Shown: piece after piece, positions 1 to 7,864 of the stretch
Layout: each line of letters starts with the position of its first letter
Position numbering within the stretch: position 1 is the first letter of the stretch
DNA from: CAZAPO01 sp044841755
GTDB lineage: Bacteria > Bacteroidota > Bacteroidia > Flavobacteriales > Flavobacteriaceae
Assembly: GCA_044841755.1 (NCBI GenBank)
Contig: JAXOFM010000006.1
Coordinates: 1 to 64,000, forward strand
Reading direction: 5' to 3'
DNA length: 64,000 bases
Program-made: the position numbers and the translations under genes
The notes under the pieces: model-generated
The model's input: the letters and a program-made list of their open reading frames with translations, nothing else
Told to the model about the DNA's origin: nothing
Database searches by the model: none

Positions 1-64
1 AACAGAGAAGTTAAGCCCATTAGCGCCGATGGTACTACACTCGTGGGAGAGTAGGTCGCCGCCT
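1..64 (+). rRNA. rrf: 5S ribosomal RNA, 3' end only
   Basis: The window opens inside a 5S rRNA gene. The visible part has the conserved stretch around GAAGTTAAGCCCATTAGCGC and the 3' segment GGGAGAGTAGGTCGCCGCC, typical of Bacteroidota 5S rRNA. The 5' half lies outside the window. The exact 3' end is uncertain by a few bases. It is presumably the end of an rRNA operon, and a strong hairpin terminator follows at 72-107. Confidence 0.92.
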
Positions 65-71
65 TTCTTTA

Positions 72-107
72 AAAAAACCCTTACTAGACAACTAGTAAGG
101 GTTTTTT
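72..107 (+). terminator. Rho-independent terminator of the rRNA operon
   Basis: A perfect inverted repeat lies here: arms AAAAAACCCTTACTAG (72-87) and CTAGTAAGGGTTTTTT (92-107) with a 4-base loop ACAA. Poly-A before and poly-T after make it work in both directions, so it can also end the minus-strand lipoprotein gene whose stop is at 133. Confidence 0.9.
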
Positions 108-132
108 GTTCTTAATATTTATTGGAATTACT

Positions 133-1074
133 TTATTCTATAGTAAACTGCTTAAACATACCTTTTGCTTTGGTATTTGGTACTTCGGCAATAAAAGCAT
201 AATTACCTGGTTCGAGATTTGCAGTGAAATATTGTGTGCTTCCAGCTGGTGAATCGTTTGTTCCTCCTAAAAAGGTAACTCCCTCCGGAACTGGTGACAT
301 CAATCCAGTTGGGTTAGACCAGTTCATCCAAGCTTCTAGTTCTTCTAAGTTCGCATTGTCTTCTAATTTTACAAGATTTACATCATGACCAACAAAGTTT
401 TCATGTACGATTTGATCGTTATATAATATCGAGAAGGTTTGCCATCCTTTAGTTATCTCACCTTCGTAATTAATACCTTCAGTACTAGAGATAGACATAT
501 TGATAGTTGCTTCTGGTGGTTTGTTACGACTATCTTCATCAGTTACCCATAATTCTTTTACCATACCCATAGATGTGTGAAACATACCGTTTTCCATTTT
601 TACATAACACTCAATTACATGGTTTCCTGGTTTAAGATTTAGAGTAAATGTGTTTTCCTCACCTCCTGAAATAAGACCAGAACCTCCTACAAATACAATC
701 TCTCCAAACCATTCAGGTAATTCGCCAAAAGCAGCCATAGCTTCTTCCATTTCTCCTTCCATAATCAATTGCATTCCCTTTTCAAATACTGGGGCTACAA
801 CTTTTTTAGCATCTTCTTCTCCTTTTCCTTCAGGATAATCGTCAAATAACACAAAATGAGGTTCGGTAGATTTATTAATGTACTTAAATGTGTTCCAACC
901 TGCTGCAACGGTATCAACGGTTTGAAAATCCATCACATTTGTTACAATTTCAATAATCCCTTTTGATTCTTCCTCAGAGTAAGTGTCTGCCTGCTTTTTT
1001 TCTTGTTTACAATTGAACAAGCTAGCGGTCGTAATTAAAAATACCATTAAAACGGCTTTCCTTGAATTTTTCAT
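133..1074 (-). CDS. Predicted lipoprotein with two tandem cupredoxin-like domains
   Basis: A 313-residue exported protein of unknown role. The N-terminus is a lipoprotein signal with hydrophobic residues 7-20 and lipobox cysteine C22 (LFNC). The rest is two related halves, about residues 56-180 and 206-313. Each starts with GW.TF and ends with a PGN(H/Y) turn followed by a short hydrophobic strand, the layout of a beta-sandwich of cupredoxin type. The first half carries C156, H166, M169 and M171 in the order of a type 1 copper site. The second half has lost the Cys and His. It stands alone, facing the 5S terminator. The copper-binding idea is inference, and I do not recognise a named family. 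Confidence 0.8.
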   Translation of the reverse strand: MKNSRKAVLMVFLITTASLFNCKQEKKQADTYSEEESKGIIEIVTNVMDFQTVDTVAAGWNTFKYINKSTEPHFVLFDDYPEGKGEEDAKKVVAPVFEKGMQLIMEGEMEEAMAAFGELPEWFGEIVFVGGSGLISGGEENTFTLNLKPGNHVIECYVKMENGMFHTSMGMVKELWVTDEDSRNKPPEATINMSISSTEGINYEGEITKGWQTFSILYNDQIVHENFVGHDVNLVKLEDNANLEELEAWMNWSNPTGLMSPVPEGVTFLGGTNDSPAGSTQYFTANLEPGNYAFIAEVPNTKAKGMFKQFTIE

Positions 1075-1245
1075 AATTGTTGGTATTGGTTAATAACCTA
1101 TAACCAAGTAGTACATGACTAACATAGAGCAAGAAAGGGATGTTTAAGTTAATAAAAAATTGTTGTTAGGCTGTAAGTTTACTTTCAGAAAGTGACTAAT
1201 TCTTCAAAAATTTTTTTTAAAGAACTATTTAACTAAATTAGAGAC

Positions 1246-1752
1246 ATGAACATTGTTATAAGGTCATCAATAGCTACACTTCAAAAATCCTCTAATTTAT
1301 TGGTATCATTAACGAACGATGTTTTATGTGATGTTTCGGTACCGCCTTACTTTTCTTGTATAGGCTCACATATTCGGCATATTCTTGATTTTTACGATTG
1401 TATTCTGGAGGGGCTTGCTATTGAGAGTGTTGATTTAACGAAGCGAAAAAGAGATGAGAAGATGCATAGTAATTGTCAATATGCACGGGCTAATGTTCAA
1501 AGAGTTATGGAGAATCTTCAAAAAATTGGCGATACTCATTTAACAAAACAGCTTATTGTAAAAGATGATTTAGGTCTTGGCATCACGGAAATCCCATATA
1601 CTCTTGGAGGTTTGTTAGCTCAGGCAAATAGTCATGCCATTCATCACTATGCAATTATTAATTTTATTTTGTATAGGTTAGGAGTTCATGTAAATGATGA
1701 CGATTTTGGATACAACCCAACAACTCCTAAGCCTGAGATTAATTTGAACTAG
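1246..1752 (+). CDS. DinB-like superfamily protein
   Basis: A 168-residue four-helix-bundle protein of the DinB/YfiT type, probably a metal-dependent enzyme of unknown substrate. The visible ligand set is H45 in SHIRHILDFYD and H130/H134 in SHAIHHYA, the spacing expected for the three-His metal site. The length matches the family. The ATG at 1246 follows a near-consensus -7 element (TAAATTAG, 1234-1241) by 4 bases, which suggests a leaderless transcript. The 3' end overlaps the convergent DUF6095 gene by 14 bases. The substrate cannot be told from sequence. Confidence 0.82.
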   Translation: MNIVIRSSIATLQKSSNLLVSLTNDVLCDVSVPPYFSCIGSHIRHILDFYDCILEGLAIESVDLTKRKRDEKMHSNCQYARANVQRVMENLQKIGDTHLTKQLIVKDDLGLGITEIPYTLGGLLAQANSHAIHHYAIINFILYRLGVHVNDDDFGYNPTTPKPEINLN

Positions 1753-2002
1753 ATCGTTCTCCAAACATACTTTTCATAATTGTTTGAATGCCTTTAAAGG
1801 CTAGATATACCCCAACAATACAAATCAATATAGCTATAATCAATAGGACTTCGTAGAAAGGTTTGTCCTTGTTTGTAGTAACAATATAGAAAAGCGTGGG
1901 ACCACCAAACATCAATAACAAGGAAACTGCCATAAATTTAATTCCCTTCATTAATAGAGTTTTGTCAGTCCTTTTAGTTTCAGTTTCCATTTCTATAGGC
2001 AT
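1739..2002 (-). CDS. Small two-helix membrane protein, DUF6095-like
   Basis: An 87-residue protein with a charged N-terminus and two hydrophobic segments, about residues 23-42 and 50-70, then a short polar tail. It looks like the flavobacterial DUF6095 family, whose function is unknown. Its start overlaps the end of murQ by 23 bases on the same strand, so it is very likely co-transcribed and translationally coupled with murQ. A later in-frame Met at residue 5 is an alternative start. The family name is from memory and not checked. Confidence 0.72.
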   Translation of the reverse strand: MPIEMETETKRTDKTLLMKGIKFMAVSLLLMFGGPTLFYIVTTNKDKPFYEVLLIIAILICIVGVYLAFKGIQTIMKSMFGERSSSN

Positions 2003-2798
2003 TTATGGAAGCACGTACACTTTGGTGTTCATCAAGAAGTGCTTTGGCTTCAGTTTCGGAAATATTTAATTCGTTCATCACCATTCTAGTTCCGCGGTCA
2101 ACTAGTTTATTATTGCTTAGTTGCATATCCACCATTTTATTCCCCTTTACTCTTCCAAGCTGAATCATGGTGGCTGTAGTAATCATATTGAGCACAAGTT
2201 TTTGAGCTGTTCCTGCCTTCATGCGAGAACTCCCAGTTACAAATTCTGGACCAACAATAACTTCAATAGGAAATTGCGCAGTTCTTGATAACGGACTGTG
2301 ATGATTGCAGGTTATGCAACCTGTTATAATGTTATTTGCATTACATTTTTCTAAAGCACCAATAACATAAGGTGTAGTTCCAGAAGCAGCAATACCAATT
2401 ACCACATCATTATCACTAATATTATGAGCTAACAAATCTTTCCAACCCTGTTCGGTAGAATCTTCAGCGAACTCTACAGCTTTTCTAATAGCTTGATCAC
2501 CTCCAGCAATAAGACCTATTACCAACTCGTGAGGAACTCCGAAAGTTGGAGGGCATTCTGATGCATCAACAATTCCTAAACGACCACTAGTCCCAGCACC
2601 CAAATAGAATAAACGCCCACCATTAGCCAGTTTTTCAACGATACGCTCTACTAATTTCTCTATAGCAGGAATCGCTTTTTCAACTGCATGAGGAACGGTT
2701 TTATCCTCCGAATTAATGTTGTTGAGCAACTGATTAATGCTCATTTTATCGAGATGATCGAAATTAGAATCTTGTTCAGTTGTTTTGGTGAAATCCAT
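1980..2798 (-). CDS. murQ: N-acetylmuramic acid 6-phosphate etherase
   Basis: This cytoplasmic enzyme cleaves the lactyl ether of MurNAc-6-phosphate to GlcNAc-6-phosphate and D-lactate during peptidoglycan recycling. At 272 residues it is slightly short for the family (about 300). The SIS sugar-phosphate fold is clear: GAGTSGRLG at 68-76, DASECPPTF around catalytic E81, and GSSRMKAGTAQK at 189-200. The ATG at 2798 lies only 4 bases after a TAnnTTTG -7 element, so the mRNA is probably leaderless. The DUF6095 gene overlaps its 3' end. Confidence 0.95.
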   Translation of the reverse strand: MDFTKTTEQDSNFDHLDKMSINQLLNNINSEDKTVPHAVEKAIPAIEKLVERIVEKLANGGRLFYLGAGTSGRLGIVDASECPPTFGVPHELVIGLIAGGDQAIRKAVEFAEDSTEQGWKDLLAHNISDNDVVIGIAASGTTPYVIGALEKCNANNIITGCITCNHHSPLSRTAQFPIEVIVGPEFVTGSSRMKAGTAQKLVLNMITTATMIQLGRVKGNKMVDMQLSNNKLVDRGTRMVMNELNISETEAKALLDEHQSVRASINAYRNGN

Positions 2799-2802
2799 AG
2801 TT

Positions 2803-2810
2803 CAAAAGTA
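2803..2810 (-). promoter_or_regulatory. -7 promoter element of murQ
   Basis: Reads TACTTTTG on the minus strand, an exact match to the Bacteroidota TAnnTTTG element. It ends 4 bases before the murQ ATG. No clear -33 TTG is seen at the usual distance. Confidence 0.6.
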
Positions 2811-2836
2811 CGTAAAAATGAAGCCTAATGAAATAA

Positions 2837-2868
2837 AAAAAGTTGCTTCAGTACTGAAGCAACTTTTT
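2837..2868 (-). terminator. Terminator of icd
   Basis: A perfect palindrome AGTTGCTTCAGT / ACTGAAGCAACT (2841-2864), extended by A-T pairs to 2837-2868 and flanked by A and T runs. It lies 20 bases after the icd stop codon. On the minus strand it is followed by TTTTTT, so it should end icd transcription before murQ. Confidence 0.88.
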
Positions 2869-2887
2869 GTTTGTTGCGATAGTTTTT

Positions 2888-5104
2888 TTATAACTGCTCT
2901 AGAATACCATTAAATATACTATTTGGTCTCATAGCTTTACTAGCCATAGTTTCATTAGGTTCGTAATAACCTCCAATTTCTACTGAAGAACCTTGAATTT
3001 CATTAAGTTCTTCAACTATAGAAGCTTCATTGTCTAACAGTTGTTGAGCGATTGATGTAAATTCAACTTTAAGTTCTTCATTTTCATTTTGATTAGCGAG
3101 AGCCTCTGCCCAATATGTAGCTAAATAAAAATGACTTCCTCTGTTATCTAGCTCACCAGCTTTTCTAGAAGGACCTTTTTTGTTTTCAAGAAGTTTCTCC
3201 GTGGCTTCATCTAATGTTTCGCCCAGTACTTTTGCTTTTTCATTATTGTTTACTTCAGAATAATGCTCCAAAGAAACCGCTAAAGCTAGGAACTCACCTA
3301 GAGAATCCCAACGTAAATGATTTTCTGCAACAAACTGTTGAACATGTTTAGGAGCTGAACCTCCAGCACCAGTTTCGAAAAGACCACCACCATTCATTAA
3401 AGGAACGATAGATAACATTTTCGCACTAGTACCTACTTCAAGAATAGGGAATAGGTCAGTTAAATAATCTCTTAGAACGTTTCCTGTTACGGAAATAGTA
3501 TCCTTTCCATCCTTGATTCTTTCGCAAGTATATTTTGTCGCCTCAACAGGAGAAAGAATTCTTATTTCTAAACCTGTTGTATCATGGCTTGGTAAATAAG
3601 CATTTACTTTTTTAATTAACTCAGCATCGTGAGCTCTATTTGAATCTAACCAGAAAACAGCGGGAGTTTGAGAAGCACGAGCTCTAGTAACTGCCAGTTT
3701 AACCCAATCTTGTACTGGAGCATCTTTCACCTGACACATTCTCCAGATATCTCCAGCCTCAACGTCATGAGTAATTAGAACGTTTCCATCAGCATCAACT
3801 ACTTCAACTTTTCCGTTAGTACTGATCTCAAATGTTTTATCGTGCGAACCATATTCCTCAGCTTTCTGAGCCATAAGTCCAACGTTTGGTACTGTTCCCA
3901 TTGTTGTTGGATCAAAAGCTCCATGTTCTTTACAGAAGTCGATAGTTGCAGTATAGATTCCTGAATAACTACTATCTGGAATTACTGCTTTCGTATCTTG
4001 AGCGTTACCGTCTTTGTTCCACATTTGTCCTGAGTTTCTGATCATTGCAGGCATTGAAGCATCAATGATGATATCACTAGGTACGTGTAGATTGGTTATT
4101 GCTTTATCTGAATTTACCATTGCTAAGTCTGGACCATTTTCAAGAGCATCAGCAATATCTGCTTTAATTTCTGCTCTTTTTTCAGCTGAAACTTCATCAA
4201 GGTTTGCAATTACATTTCCAAAACCATTATTAGCATCTACTCCAATCTTTTCAAAAGTATCAGCATGTTTTTTAAATAGATCAGCAAAATATGTTCTTAC
4301 TGCATGACCAAATATGATAGGATCTGAAACCTTCATCATGGTCGCTTTCATATGTAGCGAAAATAATACACCACTAGCTTTTGCATCAGCAACTTGCTCT
4401 TTTAAGAAAGTAATCAAAGCATTTTTACTCATATAGGTTGCATCGATAATCTCGCCCGATTGCAATGCAAGACCTTCTTTTAAAGTAGTTTTATTTCCAG
4501 ATTCATCAGTATGTTGAATACTTACTGAGGTAGCATTTTCGATAGTTACCGATTTTTCGTTGTGTGCAAAATCGCCGGTAGTCATTGTAGCTACATGTGA
4601 TTGAGAATCTGTTGACCAAGCACCCATAGAGTGTGGATTCTTTTTAGCATAATTCTTTACAGCTTTAGGAGCACGTCTATCTGAGTTACCTTCTCGTAAC
4701 ACAGGATTTACAGCACTTCCTTTGATTTTGTCATATCTAGTTTTAATAGCTCTTTGTTCGTTTGTTTCTGCTTCTTCAGGATAATCTGGTAATCCATAAC
4801 CAAGTTTTTGTAACTCTTCAATAGCAGCAGTTAACTGCGGAATTGAAGCACTAATATTTGGTAACTTAATAATATTAGCTTCTGGTTTTTTAACTAACTC
4901 ACCAAGCTCTGCTAAGGCGTCATTTACCCTTTGCTCTTCAGTTAAGAAATCTGGAAAAGCAGCTAGAATTCTGGCAGCTAATGAAATATCTTTAGTTTCA
5001 ATCTCAATACCTGAAGACTTAGTAAATGCTTTAACAATTGGTAGAAAAGAATAAGTCGCTAAGGCAGGTGCTTCATCGGTTTTAGTATAAAATATCTTTG
5101 ACAT
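2888..5104 (-). CDS. icd: Isocitrate dehydrogenase (NADP+), monomeric type
   Basis: Oxidative decarboxylation of isocitrate to 2-oxoglutarate in the TCA cycle. This is the large monomeric form, 738 residues from the chosen start, matching the family size of about 740 and unrelated in length to the dimeric enzyme of about 420. Family stretches include LREGNSDRRAP, SGQMWNKDG and the MNGGGLFETGAGGSAPKHVQ region. I chose ATG 5104 (MSKIFYTKTDE), the usual N-terminus; the open frame runs 19 codons further up through a hydrophobic stretch with no family resemblance. It is followed by a strong terminator and stands as a single-gene unit. Confidence 0.96.
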   Translation of the reverse strand: MSKIFYTKTDEAPALATYSFLPIVKAFTKSSGIEIETKDISLAARILAAFPDFLTEEQRVNDALAELGELVKKPEANIIKLPNISASIPQLTAAIEELQKLGYGLPDYPEEAETNEQRAIKTRYDKIKGSAVNPVLREGNSDRRAPKAVKNYAKKNPHSMGAWSTDSQSHVATMTTGDFAHNEKSVTIENATSVSIQHTDESGNKTTLKEGLALQSGEIIDATYMSKNALITFLKEQVADAKASGVLFSLHMKATMMKVSDPIIFGHAVRTYFADLFKKHADTFEKIGVDANNGFGNVIANLDEVSAEKRAEIKADIADALENGPDLAMVNSDKAITNLHVPSDIIIDASMPAMIRNSGQMWNKDGNAQDTKAVIPDSSYSGIYTATIDFCKEHGAFDPTTMGTVPNVGLMAQKAEEYGSHDKTFEISTNGKVEVVDADGNVLITHDVEAGDIWRMCQVKDAPVQDWVKLAVTRARASQTPAVFWLDSNRAHDAELIKKVNAYLPSHDTTGLEIRILSPVEATKYTCERIKDGKDTISVTGNVLRDYLTDLFPILEVGTSAKMLSIVPLMNGGGLFETGAGGSAPKHVQQFVAENHLRWDSLGEFLALAVSLEHYSEVNNNEKAKVLGETLDEATEKLLENKKGPSRKAGELDNRGSHFYLATYWAEALANQNENEELKVEFTSIAQQLLDNEASIVEELNEIQGSSVEIGGYYEPNETMASKAMRPNSIFNGILEQL

Positions 5105-5313
5105 TATGGATACGTAATTAAATATTAAGAAAGCTAAAAACTGAATTGAAATAAAGGTCAATTTTTAGCCATGCGAATATACAAATTTTAGCAAGTTTTT
5201 ATAAGCTTAAATCCATGAAGTTTAAGAAAGACTATCGGTTTACGTAAAGAGCAATAAAAGACTTGATTGTTGAAGATTTATTAAAATAATAAAGGCATAT
5301 TTATAAAATAACA

Positions 5314-5356
5314 AAAGCCATAACACTTAGAAATACATCTATGCTGCTATGGCTTT
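5314..5356 (-). terminator. Hairpin, possible terminator of the remnant gene
   Basis: Arms AAAGCCATA (5314-5322) and TATGGCTTT (5348-5356) around a 25-base loop. On the minus strand the second arm is followed by TGTTATTTTATA. It lies just past the last readable codon of the frameshifted gene at 5408-5896. The stem is modest and the loop long. Confidence 0.4.
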
Positions 5357-5407
5357 CTCGAAACAGTTCTTCGTGACCTTTAAGTTTTACTTTACTTTCG
5401 CTCTGTA

Positions 5408-5896
5408 CTACTTGTTAGATTCAAGTTTCACTATTTCAGTTGAAACATTGTTAACTTTCAAAATGTATTGACATGTTACCAATTGTTTCGTGTTAATTGT
5501 TTTTCCTTGATCCTTTAATTTCAATATCTCATTTGCATGACCTACTTCTCTTAAAGCATTGCTTCTTTCACTAACTTTCACTTTCGTTCCTGTTACCTTC
5601 CAAAACTTTCCATTTTATATGACTCAAGCCCATGTTGAACGTCCAATGTGAAGTTCATTTCAGTTCTACAATTTCTTGTGTCTCATCTTTTCCCTTCTGG
5701 TCGAGCAATTTGTCCGTGGCCCTATAAAACTTCTTGATTCTTTGATCTTCCACACATACACATGGTATCTCCAAACCTCAGAAAACAATATAATAAAGAA
5801 CGTTACTTTACCAAGATTAGAGTTAATTACTTTCGCAATTTCGACACCAATTTTCATGACGTCATCTCCAATCGTGTAGCTAATGTATAACTTCAT
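5408..5896 (-). pseudogene. Frameshifted remnant of an unrecognised protein of about 160 residues
   Basis: The only stretch above 300 bases without an intact gene (5162-6026) holds this remnant. From ATG 5896 the frame reads MKLYISYTIGDDVMKIGVEI and onward to about residue 43. Sensible coding then continues in a second frame (5765-5655: VEDQRIKKFYRATDKLLDQ), a third (5658-5596: NFTLDVQHGLESYK) and finally back in the first frame (5611-5408: GKFWKVTGTKVKV, ending LESNK stop). Each switch is by one base in the same direction, as expected from three single-base deletions. The restored product would be about 163 residues, charged and soluble, with no signal peptide. I do not recognise the family. 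Confidence 0.6.
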
Positions 5897-5950
5897 TGTA
5901 AAAATCCAAATTTTTCAAGTCATTAGATTTCAACCATTTACAAACAGGTG

Positions 5951-5970
5951 TTATTAACAATTGTTAATAA
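5951..5970. repeat. Perfect 20-bp palindrome
   Basis: TTATTAACAATTGTTAATAA is identical to its own reverse complement. It lies between the remnant gene start (5896) and the rplS terminator (5975-6002). It could have been an operator of the now broken gene, but no regulator gene is adjacent. Confidence 0.55.
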
Positions 5971-5974
5971 CAAG

Positions 5975-6002
5975 AAAAGCCCTGACTTTCGTCAAGGCTT
6001 TT
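5975..6002 (-). terminator. Terminator of the trmD-rplS operon
   Basis: Arms AAAAGCC(C)TGAC (5975-5986) and GTCA(A)GGCTTTT (5991-6002) with one mismatch and a TTTC loop. It lies 25 bases beyond the rplS stop codon. A and T runs on both sides would let it work in both directions. Confidence 0.82.
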
Positions 6003-6026
6003 AATAGGTTGAAAAAGAGGTTTAAA

Positions 6027-6377
6027 CTATTGTCTTTTTTCTTTAATTCTGGCTTTCTTACCAGTAAGACCTCTAAAGTAGAAGATACGAGCTCTACGTA
6101 CTTTACCTCTTTTGTTGATCTCAATTTTTTGTAATGCTGGCATATTCACTGGAAAGATACGCTCTACTCCAACAGATCCAGACATTTTTCTAATTGTAAA
6201 AGTTTCAGATGATCCTGAACCTCTACGTTGTAACACTACTCCTCTAAAGAACTGTGTACGCGTTTTATTTCCTTCCTTAATTTCGTAGTACACTGTAATA
6301 GTGTCTCCAGCTCCAAACTCAGGAAAGTCTTTTCTTGTTACAAATTCGTCTTGAACAAATTTTACTAAAGATTCCAT
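6027..6377 (-). CDS. rplS: Large ribosomal subunit protein bL19
   Basis: Ribosomal protein L19, at the interface of the 30S and 50S subunits. It has 116 residues from ATG 6377 (MESLVKFVQDEFVTRKDF), the usual size. Family stretches GDTITVYYEIKEG, FRGVVLQRRGSGSSETFTIRK, GVERIFP and RARIFYFRGLTGKKARI are all present. The open frame extends 25 codons upstream to 6452, but that part does not resemble L19. It is the last gene of an operon with trmD, as in many bacteria, here with a GyrI-like gene and a repeat element in between. Confidence 0.97.
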   Translation of the reverse strand: MESLVKFVQDEFVTRKDFPEFGAGDTITVYYEIKEGNKTRTQFFRGVVLQRRGSGSSETFTIRKMSGSVGVERIFPVNMPALQKIEINKRGKVRRARIFYFRGLTGKKARIKEKRQ

Positions 6378-6497
6378 TTTTAATCTTTTTAGTGGTTGTA
6401 TCGAAACAACATTCACGATTTTCGCCAGAGGTTGACCCGAAATTGGCTGCAAAGATAATTATTATTTAATAATCTACAATGTTTACTTTCTTTTTTT

Positions 6498-6613
6498 AGG
6501 GTGTTCCTTTTGTATGGCAAAAGTCAGGCTGTTTGCTATATCTTTTAAATTTGTTTGTGAGACATTTCGACTACGCTCAATGTGACAAATTTAAAAGGAC
6601 GCCGCTGCTATCC
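6498..6613. repeat. Palindromic intergenic repeat element, flavobacterial type
   Basis: Between rplS and the GyrI-like gene sits a structured non-coding block. TTTTAAATTTGT (6543-6554) pairs perfectly with ACAAATTTAAAA (6585-6596). Inside it ACATT (6562-6566) pairs with AATGT (6579-6583) around TCGACTACGCTC. The flanks read GTGTTCC, CAGGCTGTTTGCTATATC and GGACGCCGCTGCTATCC. From memory this resembles a family of dispersed intergenic repeats in Flavobacteriia, with flanks GTTCC / GCTATATCTTTT / AAAAGGAnGCCGCT. No second copy is in this window, so the repeat claim rests on recall. Confidence 0.5.
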
Positions 6614-6629
6614 TTATCACAAAATTCTT

Positions 6630-7112
6630 TTAAGCTTTTGGTTTAATAGGAATATAAACGTCCTCCTCAGAATCTGGATGATTATTTTTGTAAGCAGCTC
6701 CAAGTACATTAAAATGTGGTCTGTCATCTAATGTAAATTCGCTTTTAGGTAACCATTCCATAAAAACATGCTGCATAAATACACCAAAATCTTGTGGAAG
6801 TCCTTTATAGGTAAAAACAGCATACAATCCACTTTGTAATGTTAGCTGACTCATATCGTTTGGAGCATCTTCAAAGGTGAATATTTCAACGGTTGCCCAT
6901 TTTGTAAAGGTGTTGGCTGGATTAAATTCTTTAAAGTGATTATAAGGATATACCATTACTTCGTATACATCATTACTTAGTGAATTTATAATGCTCTTTT
7001 TTAGTGGCATAAAACCAGAGAACAACTCTTGTGTTTTATTGCTTACCAAAGACATTTCTAATGCATGACCAACTAATTGCTTTTCTGCAATGGTTTCTAT
7101 TCTTGGTTTCAT
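6630..7112 (-). CDS. GyrI-like / AraC effector-binding domain protein
   Basis: A 160-residue stand-alone small-molecule-binding domain of the GyrI / AraC-effector type (SHS2-fold pair). Typical features are MKPRIETIAEKQLVGHALEMSL at the start (first strand), WATVEIF in the middle, the GLYAVFTYKG strand at about 93-104, and FMEWLPKSEF.LDDRPHF at about 117-134. There is no DNA-binding domain, so it is either a ligand sensor or an uncharacterised hydrolase. Its ATG directly abuts the trmD stop (7113), so it is co-transcribed with trmD and rplS. Confidence 0.82.
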   Translation of the reverse strand: MKPRIETIAEKQLVGHALEMSLVSNKTQELFSGFMPLKKSIINSLSNDVYEVMVYPYNHFKEFNPANTFTKWATVEIFTFEDAPNDMSQLTLQSGLYAVFTYKGLPQDFGVFMQHVFMEWLPKSEFTLDDRPHFNVLGAAYKNNHPDSEEDVYIPIKPKA

Positions 7113-7790
7113 TTAATCTTCTAATAAATCTGGACGACGGTCTTTAGTGCGTTCATATGCTTGCTCCTCTCGCCATTTTTCAATCTCAGGGAAGTTACCG
7201 CTAAATAAAACTTCAGGTACCTGCCAACCTTTATATTCTCTTGGGCGTGTATAAATAGGAGGAGCTAATAGATTATCCTGAAAAGAATCGGTTAGGGCAG
7301 AAGTCTCGTTACCTAAAACTCCAGGAATTAATCGTATAACAGCATCGCATAACACAGCAGCTCCTAATTCACCACCAGAAAGTACATAATCGCCAATAGA
7401 GATTTCACGTGTGATAAAATGATCTCTAACACGTTGATCTACTCCTTTGTAATGTCCACATAATATAATAATGTTTTCTTTTAATGAAAGCTCGTTGGCA
7501 ATACCTTGATTAAGTGTTTCGCCATCAGGAGTCATATAGATCACTTCATCGTAATCGCGTTCACTTTTTAAACCAGAGATACATTTGTCTATAGGCTCTA
7601 TCATCATCACCATGCCTGCGCCACCACCAAATTGGTAGTCGTCAACACTTTTGTAGTTGTCTGTAGTATAATCACGTAAATTATGAAAGTGTACCTCTAC
7701 ATGTCCAGCTTCAATGGCACGTTTTAGAATAGAAGCCTCAAACGGACTTTTTAATAATTCTGGTAAAACAGTAATGATGTCTATACGCAT
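7113..7790 (-). CDS. trmD: tRNA (guanine-N1-)-methyltransferase TrmD
   Basis: Methylates G37 next to the anticodon in tRNAs, using S-adenosylmethionine, which prevents +1 frameshifting. It has 225 residues, normal for the family. The SPOUT trefoil knot is visible: GGGAGMV at 55-61, CGHYKGVDQRV at 111-121 and SIGDYVLSGGELGA at 131-144, with catalytic D168 in LTDSFQ. A near-consensus -7 element (CATCTTTG, 7795-7802 on the minus strand) ends 4 bases before the ATG, so the operon probably starts here and may be leaderless. First gene of trmD - GyrI-like - rplS. Confidence 0.97.
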   Translation of the reverse strand: MRIDIITVLPELLKSPFEASILKRAIEAGHVEVHFHNLRDYTTDNYKSVDDYQFGGGAGMVMMIEPIDKCISGLKSERDYDEVIYMTPDGETLNQGIANELSLKENIIILCGHYKGVDQRVRDHFITREISIGDYVLSGGELGAAVLCDAVIRLIPGVLGNETSALTDSFQDNLLAPPIYTRPREYKGWQVPEVLFSGNFPEIEKWREEQAYERTKDRRPDLLED

Positions 7791-7864
7791 GCTGCAAAGA
7801 TGCGAATATTAGGTTAGAAAGGAAAGTGTTTGTTTTAGGTCTTTGTTTAACGGGATTATGTATA

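Noticed and set aside
2888..5161. Longer icd start at 5161 with an apparent signal-like N-terminus
   Set aside because: The extra 19 residues are hydrophobic but unlike the cytoplasmic family, whose usual start is MSKIFYTK at 5104.
5676..5879. Plus-strand open frame of 67 codons in the icd-rplS gap
   Set aside because: It lies opposite the remnant gene, whose minus-strand pieces read more like protein; the plus frame has no plausible start context or family resemblance.
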